The notes under the pieces: generated by a model
What the model saw: only the letters and a program-made list of their open reading frames with translations
What the model was told of the DNA's origin: nothing
Database searches by the model: none
Position numbers and translations under genes: made by a program
Origin: Clostridium porci
GTDB taxonomy: Bacteria; Bacillota; Clostridia; Lachnospirales; Lachnospiraceae
NCBI RefSeq assembly: GCF_009696375.1
Contig: NZ_VUMD01000001.1
Coordinates: 372,001 to 436,000, forward strand
Direction of reading: 5' to 3'
Length of the DNA stretch: 64,000 nucleotides
In this document: positions 26,789 through 37,464 of the stretch, piece after piece
Layout of the letters: the number at the start of each line of letters is the position of its first letter
Numbering within the stretch: the first letter of the stretch is position 1

Positions 26789-27322
26789 ATGGGAACCTGG
26801 AATACGAGAGGACTGAGGGGCTCTACCCTTGAGGATTTGATTAATCATACCAATGACAGCTACCGGGAAAGAAAGCTGGGACTGATTCAAAAGATTCCTA
26901 CTCCTATTACTCCTATTGAGATTGACAAGAGCAGCCGGCATATTACTTTAGCCTATTTTGACCAGAAAAGTACGGTAGATTATATCGGAACGGTACAGGG
27001 GATTCCAGTGTGCTTTGACGCTAAGGAATGTTCTATGAAAACCTTTCCTCTCCAGAATATCCATCCTCATCAGATCCAGTTTATGAGGGAATTTGAAGAG
27101 CAGGGAGGGATTGCCTTTATTATCCTGTATTTTACAGGGATGGATGAGATGTATTATCTTCCCTTTGATCAGCTGGCAGGATTTTGGAAGCGGATGGAGG
27201 AGGGCGGAAGGAAAAGCTTCACCTATGATGAGGTGGATAAGGGCTGGAAAATCCGGGCTCACAGGGATATGCTGGTTCATTATCTGGAAGCCATACAAAA
27301 AGACCTGGACAGGAGAGGCTGA
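26789..27322 (+). CDS. recU: Holliday junction resolvase RecU
   Basis: The 177-residue protein matches the RecU family, which resolves Holliday junctions in Firmicutes. It has the N-terminal NTRGLRGSTLEDLIN region, the STVDYIG and CFDAKEC metal-binding/catalytic segment, and the HPHQ motif. It normally neighbours a penicillin-binding protein gene, which is missing here. The 3' end forms part of a terminator stem. Confidence 0.93.
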   Translation: MGTWNTRGLRGSTLEDLINHTNDSYRERKLGLIQKIPTPITPIEIDKSSRHITLAYFDQKSTVDYIGTVQGIPVCFDAKECSMKTFPLQNIHPHQIQFMREFEEQGGIAFIILYFTGMDEMYYLPFDQLAGFWKRMEEGGRKSFTYDEVDKGWKIRAHRDMLVHYLEAIQKDLDRRG

Positions 27323-27356
27323 CCGACGGGGTAGGTGCTCCTGTCCAGGCATTTTG
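27304..27356 (+). terminator. recU terminator overlapping its own stop codon region
   Basis: CCTGGACAGGAG (27304-27315) pairs perfectly with CTCCTGTCCAGG (27338-27349), followed by CATTTTG. The 5' arm is the last recU coding sequence. Confidence 0.75.
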
Positions 27357-27457
27357 TATGGAAACCGATTGGACAAAGCTTTGACAGTATTGCTTTGCTT
27401 CTGGCAACTTGCCGTTGACCGGACTCGCAAATAAACGTATGCTGCAAGGAAAATTGA

Positions 27458-27486
27458 TTGACAATTCCTGTTCTTTCCCCTATAAT
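27458..27486 (+). promoter_or_regulatory. Consensus sigma-A promoter of the his operon
   Basis: Perfect TTGACA (27458-27463), 17 bases, perfect TATAAT (27481-27486). A CGTTAACG palindrome lies just downstream, about where transcription would start (27497-27504). The leader is about 50 bases, without room for a T-box. Confidence 0.85.
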
Positions 27487-27542
27487 AAAACCATTACGTT
27501 AACGAATTATCACTTTACTTTAGGAAAGCAAAAAGGATTAGG

Positions 27543-28820
27543 ATGGAACTGCGTATGACGGGAAATAATCGTTTGATTCATACTCCGGAGGGAGTGAAAG
27601 ACAGCTACAATGGAGAATGCAGAAAGAAGCTGGCAGTACAGGATAAAATTTTGAATACCCTGTATCTTTATGGCTATGAGCACATACAGACTCCCAGCTT
27701 TGAGTATTTTGATATTTTCAGTAAGGATAGGGGAAGCGTTTCTGATCGGGAGATGTTCAAATTTTTTGACAGAGATAACAGCACATTGGTGCTTCGTCCA
27801 GATATGACGCCTGCAGTGGCCAGGTGCGTGGCAAAGTATTTCGCAGATGACGTCATGCCTCTTAGACTTTGCTATCTGGAGCGTACCTTCAAAAACAACA
27901 CCAGCTATCAGGGGAGGCTGAAGGAGCGGGCGGAAACCGGGGCGGAGCTGATCGGGGACGACTCGGCGGACGCAGATGCAGAGATGATCGCCATGGTCAT
28001 CGACAGCTTAAGGGCTGCCGGGCTGAAAGAATTTCAGGTGGAGCTGGGGCAGGTGGCATTTTACAGAAGTCTTTTATCAGAGGCGGGGCTGGATGAGTCT
28101 GTGGAGGAAGAACTAAAGCGGCTTATTGAGAATAAGAACTACTTTGGAGTAGAGGAGCTTCTCAAAAGCCAATCAATGGATGAGGCGCTTAAGAACGTAT
28201 TCTTAAAGCTTCCTGAATTCTTCGGGCCTCTGGATCGGATTACAGAGGCCGGAAAGCTGACTGGCAATCCCCAAGCCCTGGCTGCTATCGAGCGTCTAAA
28301 GCAGGTGCACAGGATTTTAGAGAGCTATGGCCTGGCGGATTATGTTTCCTACGATTTGGGAATGCTGAGCAAGTACCAATATTATACGGGGATCATTTTT
28401 AAGGCATATACATATGGTACTGGTGATTATATTGTTACAGGAGGACGGTATGACAAGCTGTTGGTGCAGTTTGGCAAGGATACTCCGGCGGTGGGCTTTG
28501 TCATTGTAGTGGATCAGCTGATGGCGGCCCTGTTAAGGCAGCAGATTGACACGCCGGTGTCTCTGGTGAATACAGTGATTCTCTACGAGACTTCCGCAAG
28601 AGACAGAGCCATTCTTCTTGGCAGGTATTTCAGGGAGAGAAAAATAGCGGTTCAGTCCATGAGGCGGCAGGATGGGATTTCCCTGGACTCTTACCGGAAT
28701 ATGGCTGTGGAACGGAATATGAGGAATCTGCTTTACCTTAAGGAAGACGGCCTTATAGTTACGGCAATGGATATGGTAAATGGCAGTGCAGATGAAATTC
28801 CCATCTCTGCCTATGAATAA
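27543..28820 (+). CDS. hisZ: ATP phosphoribosyltransferase regulatory subunit HisZ
   Basis: The 425-residue protein is a histidyl-tRNA synthetase paralogue, with [13 protein letters not shown] at the start, [12 protein letters not shown] (class II motif 2 region) and [10 protein letters not shown]. It lacks the C-terminal anticodon domain of HisRS and works with short-form HisG. It is the first gene of the histidine operon behind a consensus promoter. A second ATG at 27555 is possible. Confidence 0.92.
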   Translation: MELRMTGNNRLIHTPEGVKDSYNGECRKKLAVQDKILNTLYLYGYEHIQTPSFEYFDIFSKDRGSVSDREMFKFFDRDNSTLVLRPDMTPAVARCVAKYFADDVMPLRLCYLERTFKNNTSYQGRLKERAETGAELIGDDSADADAEMIAMVIDSLRAAGLKEFQVELGQVAFYRSLLSEAGLDESVEEELKRLIENKNYFGVEELLKSQSMDEALKNVFLKLPEFFGPLDRITEAGKLTGNPQALAAIERLKQVHRILESYGLADYVSYDLGMLSKYQYYTGIIFKAYTYGTGDYIVTGGRYDKLLVQFGKDTPAVGFVIVVDQLMAALLRQQIDTPVSLVNTVILYETSARDRAILLGRYFRERKIAVQSMRRQDGISLDSYRNMAVERNMRNLLYLKEDGLIVTAMDMVNGSADEIPISAYE

Positions 28821-28837
28821 GCAAGGAGGCAGGAGCG

Positions 28838-29488
28838 ATGAGATATTTAACAGTTGCCCTGGCTAAGGGAAGACTGGCAAAAAAGGCAATGAAAATGTTT
28901 GAGGCCATAGGCATTTTCTGCGATGAGATGAAGGACGAGGATTCCAGAAAGCTGATTTTTGTAAATGAAAAGCTGGGGATGCGCTTCTTTCTGGCAAAGG
29001 CCTCGGATGTGCCTACCTATGTAGAGTACGGAGCAGCGGATATTGGAATTGTGGGAAGAGATACTATCCTGGAGGAAGGGCGCAAGCTCTATGAGGTTAT
29101 GGATCTGGCCATAGGAAAATGCAGGATGTGCGTCTGCGGTCCGGAAACAGCCAGAGAGCGTCTGAAGCATCATGAGCTGATACGGGTGGCTACCAAGTAT
29201 CCCAATATTGCAAAGGATTATTTTTATAACCAAAAATACCAGACGGTTGAGATCATCAAGCTGAACGGATCGATCGAGCTGGCTCCTATTGTTGGACTTT
29301 CAGAGGTAATCGTGGATATTGTGGAAACGGGTTCTACCCTGCGTGAAAACGGACTTACGGTTCTGGAAGAGGTATGCGGCCTGTCTGCCAGAATGGTAGT
29401 CAACCAGGTAAGTATGAAAACGGAGAATCAGCGAATTACCAGGATTATCAAGGATTTTCAGGGGCTTTTAAAGGAAACGGGCGGGTGA
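28838..29488 (+). CDS. hisG: ATP phosphoribosyltransferase catalytic subunit, short form
   Basis: At 216 residues this is the short HisG lacking the regulatory C-terminal domain, consistent with hisZ next to it. The start [15 protein letters not shown] and the C-terminal [12 protein letters not shown] phosphate-binding loop are diagnostic. It catalyses the first step of histidine synthesis. AAGGAGG lies before the ATG. Confidence 0.96.
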   Translation: MRYLTVALAKGRLAKKAMKMFEAIGIFCDEMKDEDSRKLIFVNEKLGMRFFLAKASDVPTYVEYGAADIGIVGRDTILEEGRKLYEVMDLAIGKCRMCVCGPETARERLKHHELIRVATKYPNIAKDYFYNQKYQTVEIIKLNGSIELAPIVGLSEVIVDIVETGSTLRENGLTVLEEVCGLSARMVVNQVSMKTENQRITRIIKDFQGLLKETGG

Positions 29489-29589
29489 TGGCACGCAGCT
29501 GAATCGCCTTTTGGGCCATACAAACGCGCCTTTTTTAGCAGGCGGTGATAGGAAGCTGCGTTCATAAATATGAGAACGGAGGATGAAAA

Positions 29590-30897
29590 ATGCGGATTAT
29601 AAAACTAGATGATAGGTCCATGAAACATATACTGACGGATATGCTGAAGCGGGATCCGAATCATTATGATGAATATTCGGAGACAGTGCAGAAAATTGTA
29701 GCAGATGTGAAACAACGCGGAGATGAGGCTCTTTTGGAATACACCAGAAGGTTTGACGGAGCAGAGCTGGATGCTTCCTGCATTCAGGTAACTCAGGATG
29801 AGATCCACGAAGCAATCAAAGGTGTGGAGCCAGGGCTGTTAGAGGTTATGAAAAGGTCCATGGATAATATCCGCCGGTATCATGAGAAGCAAAGGTGCAA
29901 CAGCTGGTTTGATTCCAAGCCTGATGGAACCATCTTAGGACAGAAGGTGACGGCGCTGGAGCGTGTGGGTGTGTACGTGCCTGGAGGAAAGGCCGCTTAT
30001 CCTTCCTCTGTGCTTATGAACATTATTCCGGCGGAAGTGGCGGGAGTGCGCCAGATTGTTATGGTAACGCCCCCTGACAGGGAGGGCAGGGTGAACCCCG
30101 TCACCCTTGCCGCCGCATGCCTGGCAGGTGCAACGAAGGTTTACAAGGCAGGCGGAGCCCAGGCGGTGGCTGCTCTGGCCTTTGGCACAGAGTCCATACC
30201 GAAGGTGAATAAAATCGTAGGCCCGGGCAATATCTTTGTAGCTCTGGCTAAGAAGGCTGTGTACGGTCATGTGAGTATTGACAGCATCGCAGGACCAAGT
30301 GAAATTCTGGTGATTGCAGATGAAACAGCTAATCCAAGGTATGCTGCGGCCGATTTGTTAAGCCAGGCGGAGCATGACGAGCTGGCTTGCGCAATTCTGG
30401 TAACAACCAGCAGCCGGCTGGCTGAAACAGTGGCCAGGGAGGTGGAGGAATTTTTAAAGGTTCTTCCGAGAAGCGAGATTATGAAAAAGTCACTGGAGCG
30501 TTACGGCTATATTCTGGTGGTAGATTCCATGGAAAAGGCGATAGAGGCTGCCAACAGCATTGCTCCTGAGCATTTGGAGATACTCACAGAAAATCCCTTC
30601 GAAGTAATGACAAAGATCCAAAACGCAGGGGCCATTTTCATGGGTGAGTACAGCTCCGAGCCTTTGGGAGACTACTTTGCAGGCCCTAACCATATTCTTC
30701 CAACCAACGGTACGGCTAAATTTTTCTCCCCTCTGGGAGTAGATGATTTTATTAAGAAATCCAGCATTATCTATTATTCCAGAGAGGCATTAGGGAAGGC
30801 CCACCAGGATATTGAACGGTTTGCGGAGTCGGAGTATCTGACGGCCCATGCCAATTCCATAAGAGTACGTTTTGAGGGTCAGGAGGAGAAACAATGA
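29590..30897 (+). CDS. hisD: Histidinol dehydrogenase
   Basis: The 435-residue zinc enzyme oxidises histidinol to histidine in two steps. [16 protein letters not shown] and the [10 protein letters not shown] segment, with zinc-ligand and catalytic residues, are present, as is the C-terminal GPNHILPT block. It follows hisG after about 100 bases and overlaps hisB by four bases. Confidence 0.97.
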   Translation: MRIIKLDDRSMKHILTDMLKRDPNHYDEYSETVQKIVADVKQRGDEALLEYTRRFDGAELDASCIQVTQDEIHEAIKGVEPGLLEVMKRSMDNIRRYHEKQRCNSWFDSKPDGTILGQKVTALERVGVYVPGGKAAYPSSVLMNIIPAEVAGVRQIVMVTPPDREGRVNPVTLAAACLAGATKVYKAGGAQAVAALAFGTESIPKVNKIVGPGNIFVALAKKAVYGHVSIDSIAGPSEILVIADETANPRYAAADLLSQAEHDELACAILVTTSSRLAETVAREVEEFLKVLPRSEIMKKSLERYGYILVVDSMEKAIEAANSIAPEHLEILTENPFEVMTKIQNAGAIFMGEYSSEPLGDYFAGPNHILPTNGTAKFFSPLGVDDFIKKSSIIYYSREALGKAHQDIERFAESEYLTAHANSIRVRFEGQEEKQ

Positions 30898-31481
30898 ACC
30901 GGACAGCAGCCATAACCCGCAGCACAAATGAAACGAACATCCAACTGACTCTGGAACTGGATGGAAGCGGCAGGGCTGATATTCATACAGGCATAGGCTT
31001 TTTTGATCATATGCTAAACAGCTTCGCCCGCCATGGCTTTTTTGATCTGTCTGTCACTGTTAACGGGGATCTGGAGGTGGATACCCATCATACCATCGAG
31101 GATACGGGCATTGTGCTGGGTCAGGCCATCCGGCAGGCAGTGGGAGATAAAAAGGGAATCGCCCGGTACGGCCATAGTGTTCTTCCCATGGACGAGGCTT
31201 TGGCTCTGTGCGCTCTGGATTTATGCGGCCGCCCTTATCTTGTGTATGATTTGCGTTTGGATCGGGAAAAGGTGGGAGATTTAGAAACGGAAATGGTTCA
31301 TGAATTTTTCTATGCCGTTTCCTATGGATCGGAGATGAATCTTCATTTAAAACAGATCGCAGGAAGGAATAATCACCATATAATTGAAGCAGCCTTTAAG
31401 GCGTTTGCAAAGGCGTTGGATCAGGCAGTCGCTTATGAGCCCCGTCTGACGGATGTGCTTTCCACCAAAGGAAGCCTGTAG
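30894..31481 (+). CDS. hisB: Imidazoleglycerol-phosphate dehydratase
   Basis: The 195-residue manganese enzyme has the expected HH-rich motifs: DHMLNSFARHGFFDL, DTHHTIED and GRNNHHIIEAAFKA. It is the monofunctional HisB without a phosphatase domain. The 111 bases after it, where hisH often stands, hold no gene. Confidence 0.97.
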   Translation: MNRTAAITRSTNETNIQLTLELDGSGRADIHTGIGFFDHMLNSFARHGFFDLSVTVNGDLEVDTHHTIEDTGIVLGQAIRQAVGDKKGIARYGHSVLPMDEALALCALDLCGRPYLVYDLRLDREKVGDLETEMVHEFFYAVSYGSEMNLHLKQIAGRNNHHIIEAAFKAFAKALDQAVAYEPRLTDVLSTKGSL

Positions 31482-31592
31482 AAATAAAAGATGCTTGCAT
31501 CCGTAGGCTTGCAGGCAGTAAACCAACCGGGGCTTTTTCAGAGGAGCTGATCCGGCAAATTCAAAGCAAACATTAGACGGAGGGAGAAATAC

Positions 31593-32375
31593 ATGCAATT
31601 ATATCCGGCGATCGACTTAAAAAACGGCCAGTGCGTTCGTTTGAGACAGGGAGAATTTGAGCATATAACCGTATATTCCGATGAACCGGAAAAGGTGGCG
31701 CGCCGCTGGCAGGAGCAGGGAGCTACGTATCTTCATCTGGTGGATCTGGACGGAGCGCTGGCAGGCCATTCTGTAAATAAGGCCGTAATTAGCAGAATCG
31801 CGAAGGCAGTATCCATTCCCATTGAGGCCGGAGGCGGAATACGGACAGAGGAAACCATTTCCAACATGCTGTCCCTGGGGGTGAAGCGTGTGATCATAGG
31901 CACCAGGGCTGTGGAACGACCGGAGTTTCTTCGGGAAATGGTGGAAAAATTCGGCCAGGATTCGATTGTGGCAGGCGTGGACGCAAAAGGAGGAATGGTG
32001 GCGGTAGAGGGCTGGGAAAAGGTCAGCAGACTAAAAGCTTTGGAGTTCTGCCTGAAGCTAAAGGAGCTGGGAGTCAAACATATTGTTTATACGGACATTT
32101 CCAGAGACGGAATGCTGTCAGGCCCGAATGTGGAGGCTACCAAAATACTGACAGAGGCTACAGGACTGGATGTAATTGCTTCCGGAGGGATAGCCTCCAT
32201 GGAGGATTTGGAGCAGCTGCACAGAGCCGGAATTACCGGGGCCATTATCGGAAAGGCACTCTATGAGAAACGGATTGACCTTGGGGAAGCTGTGCTTCGA
32301 TTTGAAAAAGAGGCTGCGTCGCCAAAAGCAGACGGACAAAAAGGGATTAGGGAGAAGTTAAATGAGCGGCTATAA
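31593..32375 (+). CDS. hisA: ProFAR isomerase HisA
   Basis: The 260-residue TIM barrel starts [17 protein letters not shown] and has catalytic Asp residues in the first strand (AIDLKNG) and in [11 protein letters not shown], with the phosphate-binding IASGGIAS loop. It isomerises N-(5-phosphoribosyl)formimino-AICAR ribonucleotide. It overlaps the downstream hisIE gene by 14 bases. Confidence 0.96.
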   Translation: MQLYPAIDLKNGQCVRLRQGEFEHITVYSDEPEKVARRWQEQGATYLHLVDLDGALAGHSVNKAVISRIAKAVSIPIEAGGGIRTEETISNMLSLGVKRVIIGTRAVERPEFLREMVEKFGQDSIVAGVDAKGGMVAVEGWEKVSRLKALEFCLKLKELGVKHIVYTDISRDGMLSGPNVEATKILTEATGLDVIASGGIASMEDLEQLHRAGITGAIIGKALYEKRIDLGEAVLRFEKEAASPKADGQKGIREKLNERL

Positions 32376-33681
32376 GAAACTGATCGCAGGATTTGGGTAT
32401 AGAGAAGGAAGGGCTTATTCTCTGGATGGGGAGAGGCGGTATGAGGAATCCTTGACAGAGCTGGTTAGAAAGGCCTGTGACAATGGAGCGGACGAGGTGT
32501 TAATCTATGACCGCTCCAAATCAGATGCGGATCATGAGGCGGCAATCGCCGCTGTGAAGGAGGCCTCCACCGCGGTGGACGCTCCTATTCTGACCGGAGG
32601 ACGTGTGAAACGGCTGGAGGATGTGAAAAAATATCTCTATGGTGGAGCCAGTGCTGTTTTTCTGGAGGCAGATAATCAGGAGCAGGTGGATATGATGAAG
32701 GAGGCCTCGGATCGGTTCGGCAGCAGGAAAATATATAGCTGGCTGCCAGATGCTTCCTATCTCCAAAGAGAAGGCGAATATGAGGCGCTGGGAGTATCGG
32801 TGTTGGTTATCAATGATTATCTGAAAGAGCGGCCTGCCGGAGCGGCCGTATCTGGTTTAGCTGGATCTGGAGGCCTAACCTGGCTGGTTGTCAGCCCTCC
32901 TTTTAAGGATACCGGCGAGGCTTCAAAAACACTGGCCTCTGCTTTTGACTGCTCTAAAGTGGAGGGGGCGGTGATGACGCTGGAAGAAACTGACATGAAT
33001 ACCTTTATGGAGATCAAGCAGAAGCTAAAAGCAGAAAGCATTGCTGTCGATACCTTTGAAAGCGTTGTGGACTGGAAGGATTTTAAGCTTAACAGTGATG
33101 GGCTGATACCTGTGATTGTGCAGGATTATAAGAGCCTGGAAGTTCTGATGATGGCATATATGAATGAGGAAGCCTTTATGGCGACTCTGGCAACGGGGCG
33201 GATGACCTATTTCAGCAGAAGCAGGAATAAGCTGTGGCTGAAGGGAGAAACCAGCGGTCATGTCCAGTATGTAAAGTCATTAAGGCTGGACTGTGACAAG
33301 GATACAATTCTGGCTTCTGTAAAGCAAATCGGGGCGGCCTGTCATACAGGCAGCAGAAGCTGCTTTTTTCAGACGTTGGTTCGGAAGGAATACAGGGAGA
33401 CAAATCCGCTCAAGGTATTTGAGGATGTGTTCCGAATCATTTTGGATCGAAAGGAAAACCCAAGGGAGGGATCTTATACGAATTATCTGTTTGATAAAGG
33501 GATTGATAAGATTCTTAAAAAGCTGGGGGAGGAAGCCACAGAGATCGTCATAGCGGCAAAGAATCCCAACCCGGAGGAGATTAAGTATGAGATTTCCGAT
33601 TTTCTTTATCATATGATGGTTCTAATGGCAGAGAAGGGCATTACCTGGGAGGAGATTACAAAGGAGCTGGCAAACCGGTAG
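32362..33681 (+). CDS. hisIE: Bifunctional phosphoribosyl-AMP cyclohydrolase/phosphoribosyl-ATP pyrophosphatase with extra HisA/HisF-like N-terminal domain
   Basis: The 439-residue protein is about twice the length of standard HisIE. Residues from about 235 to 340 are HisI ([13 protein letters not shown], then [10 protein letters not shown] with metal-binding cysteines). Residues from about 350 to 439 are HisE, with [15 protein letters not shown]. The first ~225 residues look like a degenerate HisA/HisF-type barrel ([29 protein letters not shown]) whose catalytic aspartates do not line up clearly. The extra domain is seen in other clostridial HisIE proteins from my recollection; its role is unknown. 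hisH and hisF are not in this cluster. Confidence 0.9.
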   Translation: MSGYKKLIAGFGYREGRAYSLDGERRYEESLTELVRKACDNGADEVLIYDRSKSDADHEAAIAAVKEASTAVDAPILTGGRVKRLEDVKKYLYGGASAVFLEADNQEQVDMMKEASDRFGSRKIYSWLPDASYLQREGEYEALGVSVLVINDYLKERPAGAAVSGLAGSGGLTWLVVSPPFKDTGEASKTLASAFDCSKVEGAVMTLEETDMNTFMEIKQKLKAESIAVDTFESVVDWKDFKLNSDGLIPVIVQDYKSLEVLMMAYMNEEAFMATLATGRMTYFSRSRNKLWLKGETSGHVQYVKSLRLDCDKDTILASVKQIGAACHTGSRSCFFQTLVRKEYRETNPLKVFEDVFRIILDRKENPREGSYTNYLFDKGIDKILKKLGEEATEIVIAAKNPNPEEIKYEISDFLYHMMVLMAEKGITWEEITKELANR

Positions 33682-33700
33682 GAATACCGGTTTGGTCAGC
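33666..33700 (+). terminator. Hairpin after the his operon
   Basis: CAAACCGGTA (33671-33680), GGAA loop, TACCGGTTTG (33685-33694), extended by GCTG/CAGC. The perfect stem covers the hisIE stop codon. No long T-run follows, so termination may be partial. Confidence 0.55.
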
Positions 33701-33762
33701 TTGTTGACATATATTTAGCAGTTCCTGCAAAATGCTTGTGAAAACTTACAGTAAGGAGATTT

Positions 33763-34992
33763 ATGAAAATGTCAGAGGTTGCAAAACGTTTTTTAGAATA
33801 TGTTAGTTATGATACCCAGTCTCAGGAGGAACAGAACGTGATTCCCAGCACCAAAAAGCAGTTGATTCTTGCCAAAAAGCTGGCAGAGGAGCTGGAAGGC
33901 ATGGGGGCCGAAAATGTAAGGATCACCGATCAGGGGTATGTATATGCAGACATTCCTGCCACTACAAATAAGCCGGCGCCTGTACTGGGATTTATTGCCC
34001 ATATGGATACAGCGCCTTCCTTTTCCGGTAAAGATGTAAAACCTAAGGTGATAGAAAATTACGATGGAAAGAGCATTTGTCTGAACCCGGATCTGGATAT
34101 ATGGATGACGGCAGAGGACTTTCCAGATTTAAAACATGTGAATGGACAGACGCTGATTACAACAGATGGGAATACCCTGCTGGGGGCGGACGATAAGGCT
34201 GGGATTGCAGAGATCCTTACCATGGCAGACTGGTTTTTAAAGCATCCGGAGGAGGAGCATGGTAAAATCTGTATCGGCTTTACACCGGATGAGGAAGTCG
34301 GACGCGGTGCAGACGGCTTTGATGTAAAAGCTTTCGGGGCAGATGTGGCCTATACCGTAGACGGAGGGCCCCTGGGAGAGCTGACGTATGAGAATTTTAA
34401 CGGCGCATCAGGAAGGGTGACTATCCATGGCCGCAACATTCATCCCGGCAGCGGTAAAGGGCAGATGAAGAATGCGCTTCTTATGGGGATGGAGTTCCAA
34501 GCCATGCTGCCTGTATTTGAAAATCCCATGTATACGGAGGGGTACGAGGGCTTCTTTCATTTGGATTCCATGTCCGGAAGTGTGGAGGAGGCAAAGCTGG
34601 ATTATATTATCCGTGACCATGACATGGATCGGTTTGAAGAAAAAAAGAAGCTGTTTGTAATGGCAGCTGAATTTATGAATTACAAATATGGCAAAGGCAC
34701 TGTGGAGGCTTATGTAAAAGACTCTTATTACAACATGAAGGAAAAAATTAAGCCCCATATGTATCTCATAGACAAGGCGAAAGCCTCAATGGAAAAGCTG
34801 GGTATCCAGCCCCTGATTGAGCCTATCCGGGGAGGAACAGACGGAGCCAGATTGTCCTATATGGGGCTTCCCTGTCCCAATATTTGCACCGGAGGCCATA
34901 ATTTTCATGGGAAATTCGAATACATTACAGTAGAGGCTATGGAGAAGGTGACAGAACTCCTTATTGAAATTACAAAATCCTTTATATTCTAA
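33763..34992 (+). CDS. pepT: Peptidase T (tripeptide aminopeptidase)
   Basis: The 409-residue M20 metallopeptidase removes N-terminal residues from tripeptides in the cytoplasm. It has [26 protein letters not shown], the catalytic-site segment [12 protein letters not shown] and the C-terminal [12 protein letters not shown] histidine, all typical of PepT. ATG 33763 or 33769 could be used; AAGGAG favours the second by spacing. Confidence 0.95.
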   Translation: MKMSEVAKRFLEYVSYDTQSQEEQNVIPSTKKQLILAKKLAEELEGMGAENVRITDQGYVYADIPATTNKPAPVLGFIAHMDTAPSFSGKDVKPKVIENYDGKSICLNPDLDIWMTAEDFPDLKHVNGQTLITTDGNTLLGADDKAGIAEILTMADWFLKHPEEEHGKICIGFTPDEEVGRGADGFDVKAFGADVAYTVDGGPLGELTYENFNGASGRVTIHGRNIHPGSGKGQMKNALLMGMEFQAMLPVFENPMYTEGYEGFFHLDSMSGSVEEAKLDYIIRDHDMDRFEEKKKLFVMAAEFMNYKYGKGTVEAYVKDSYYNMKEKIKPHMYLIDKAKASMEKLGIQPLIEPIRGGTDGARLSYMGLPCPNICTGGHNFHGKFEYITVEAMEKVTELLIEITKSFIF

Positions 34993-35000
34993 AGGCTAAG

Positions 35001-35024
35001 AGGCCCGGCAGTGCTGCCGGGCCT
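35001..35024 (+). terminator. Hairpin after pepT
   Basis: AGGCCCGGCA (35001-35010), GTGC loop, TGCCGGGCCT (35015-35024): a perfect 10-bp GC-rich stem nine bases after the pepT stop. Only a weak T-tract follows. Confidence 0.65.
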
Positions 35025-35079
35025 GCTCTGATCCCGGCAGGAGCCTGGGAAGCAGCCGGAAGTTTTTGCTTGGATCTTA

Positions 35080-35108
35080 TTGACTTATTCTTAACAAAGT
35101 GAGATAAT
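35080..35108 (+). promoter_or_regulatory. Promoter of pckA
   Basis: TTGACT (35080-35085), 17 bases, GATAAT (35103-35108), 35 bases before the start codon. Confidence 0.7.
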
Positions 35109-35142
35109 AAATTCAAATTTCGATTTATAAGGAGGATTTAAT

Positions 35143-36840
35143 ATGTCAACTAAAGCGTATTACCCAATTCGTGAAATTGGCGCGGGCAAGGTCGGTTTTT
35201 CTAAGACAAGATCCATTATCGAAGCAGCTTTCTACGGCAATAATGTAGTTAAAGTTAATACCTTAAAGGAAGCCTATGAATTAGCAAAAAACTCTCCGGG
35301 AACGGTGGTAACGGACATGCCTGTATACAGAGGCGAGGAATTCGGACTGGAGAAGGACGCCAAGGTTCTTTTGTTCAACGACGGAGCCATAACAGGACGC
35401 TATGCAACTGCGCGCCGTATTGCCGGCGAGCCAGGAGTTAACTGCGCAGCCTTAGACCTGGTAGCTATGGATGCTGTTTATGAGTCCCGTTGGAAAACCA
35501 TGTACCATGCGGAGGTTTTCGTTGGTCTGGATCCGGAATTTATGGTAAAGGCTCACCTGCTGATTCCGGAGGGCGAAGAGAACATTATGTACAACTGGAT
35601 GCTGAACTTCCAGTATATGTCTGATGAGTATGTTAAGATGTACAGGGATTCCAAGCCAGTAGGAGACGGGAAGGAAGCTGATATTTATATTTTCTCCGAT
35701 CCTCAGTGGAACGGTTCCGACCGTCCAAACGTATCTTTGGACTGCTTATCTGATCCCCAGAAGAAAACACTGTGTTACTTTAACACAGAGACCAACTGCG
35801 CTTGTATCTTAGGTATGAGATACTTCGGCGAGCATAAGAAGGGAACTCTGACGATGGCTTGGGCAATTGCAAACCGCAACGGTTACGCTTCCTGCCACGG
35901 CGGACAGAAGGAGTACCTATTAGCAGATGGCTCTAAGTACGTAGCTTCCGTATATGGCCTGTCAGGCTCCGGCAAGTCTACCCTGACCCATGCTAAGCAC
36001 AATGGCAAATACGAGATTAAGGTGCTTCACGATGATGCGTTTATTATCAATACGGATACCTGCGCTTCCATTGCTCTGGAGCCTACCTACTTTGATAAGA
36101 CAGCCGATTATCCTACAGGCTGCGAGGACAACAAATATCTGTTAACCGCTCAGAACTGTTCCGCAACGATAGACGAAGATGGCAAGCTGCAGCTGGTAAC
36201 TGAGGATATCCGAAACGGTAATGGCCGTGCAATCAAGTCCAAGTTATGGTCTCCGAACCGTGTGGACAAGATTGACGCTCCTGTAAACGCTATCTTCTGG
36301 ATTATGAAGGATCCAACCATTCCGCCGGTAGTTAAGCTGAAAGGAGCTTCTCTGGCGTCCGTTATGGGAGCTACCCTGGCTACCAAGAGATCCACTGCTG
36401 AGAGACTTGCTCCAGGTGTAGATCCGAACAAGCTGGTTGTTGTTCCTTACGCTAACCCATTCAGAACCTATCCTCTGGCCAATGACTATGAGAAATTTAA
36501 AAAGCTGGTTGAGGAAAAGAATGTAGATTGCTACATCATCAACACCGGCGATTTCATGGGCAAGAAGGTGAAACCCGCCGATACTTTGGGAATTCTTGAG
36601 GCAATTGTTGAGAAGAGAGCAGAATTTAAGCCATGGGGACCGTTCTCTGATATTGAAATTATGGATTGGGAAGGCTTTGTTCCTGATATGAATGATTCTG
36701 AGTATGTAGGACAGTTAAAGGCTCGTATGAATGACCGTGTAAATGAGATTAAGCAGTTCGCTGAGGCTAAGGAAGGCTACGATAAGCTTCCAGATGATGC
36801 GTTAGAAGCTATCCAGAAGGTAGTTGATGAATTAAATTAA
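35143..36840 (+). CDS. pckA: Phosphoenolpyruvate carboxykinase (ATP), divergent clostridial form
   Basis: The 565-residue protein has the P-loop GLSGSGKST at 272-280, HDDAF at 296-300 as the kinase-2/metal region, and a downstream region with KRSTAER. This fits the ATP-dependent PEPCK family, which interconverts oxaloacetate and PEP, although the sequence is longer and less standard than E. coli PckA. Codon use is strongly biased (few rare codons), which suggests high expression. It has its own promoter and terminator, so it is probably monocistronic. Confidence 0.8.
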   Translation: MSTKAYYPIREIGAGKVGFSKTRSIIEAAFYGNNVVKVNTLKEAYELAKNSPGTVVTDMPVYRGEEFGLEKDAKVLLFNDGAITGRYATARRIAGEPGVNCAALDLVAMDAVYESRWKTMYHAEVFVGLDPEFMVKAHLLIPEGEENIMYNWMLNFQYMSDEYVKMYRDSKPVGDGKEADIYIFSDPQWNGSDRPNVSLDCLSDPQKKTLCYFNTETNCACILGMRYFGEHKKGTLTMAWAIANRNGYASCHGGQKEYLLADGSKYVASVYGLSGSGKSTLTHAKHNGKYEIKVLHDDAFIINTDTCASIALEPTYFDKTADYPTGCEDNKYLLTAQNCSATIDEDGKLQLVTEDIRNGNGRAIKSKLWSPNRVDKIDAPVNAIFWIMKDPTIPPVVKLKGASLASVMGATLATKRSTAERLAPGVDPNKLVVVPYANPFRTYPLANDYEKFKKLVEEKNVDCYIINTGDFMGKKVKPADTLGILEAIVEKRAEFKPWGPFSDIEIMDWEGFVPDMNDSEYVGQLKARMNDRVNEIKQFAEAKEGYDKLPDDALEAIQKVVDELN

Positions 36841-37000
36841 TCCTTTGAAATAAAATGAGTAAGAAAAGGATAGACTTTGCATCTTAGATGAATTGCCTTA
36901 CGGCAAAACGAATGTATAGGAATGACCTTATGCCGAAGGAAGATTTGGCAGGTAAGGAGGCTAAGGTTGTTTGTGTACGGTTAAGCTATATTTAAGTCTG

Positions 37001-37038
37001 GAGAGGACGTCAGATTGTGTCTGGCGTTCTCTTTCTTT
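37001..37038 (+). terminator. pckA terminator
   Basis: GAGAGGACGTCAGA pairs with TCTGGCGTTCTC and is followed by TTTCTTT. The rest of the 36,841-37,464 gap shows only a spurious 94-codon frame and a 12-bp perfect palindrome, CAAGCATGCTTG at 37412-37423. Confidence 0.8.
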
Positions 37039-37464
37039 ATAAGATAAGCCATCCTCTAACCTATGCTATTTTTATAAACATCAAATAAAATAGTGAATCA
37101 ACTCATAGCCAATCCTTTCGTACAGTTGGAAGGTTGGCCATCCGTATATATTCTGGGTATATTCATTCCACAGGCTTACGACCATGCTCTGCTTTTGTAA
37201 ACACTGCTCTTTCCTGGATCAGCTGGTTCAATCACATAGTTTGATACCGCCTTTTATAGTTCATATAAGCTATTTCTTTAACCATATATGTTTTCGTGAA
37301 TGTGCTTTTTGTCGAAGCCGCAGGCGTCTTTTATGCCCAGCTTGTATATTATCCAGCTTTGAAGCAGATGCCATTAACAAAATTGCAGCCAATATGAAAA
37401 ATACAGTAGCACAAGCATGCTTGAATCATATATTGTATTATCCACTTACTACAAGGAGGAGCCG

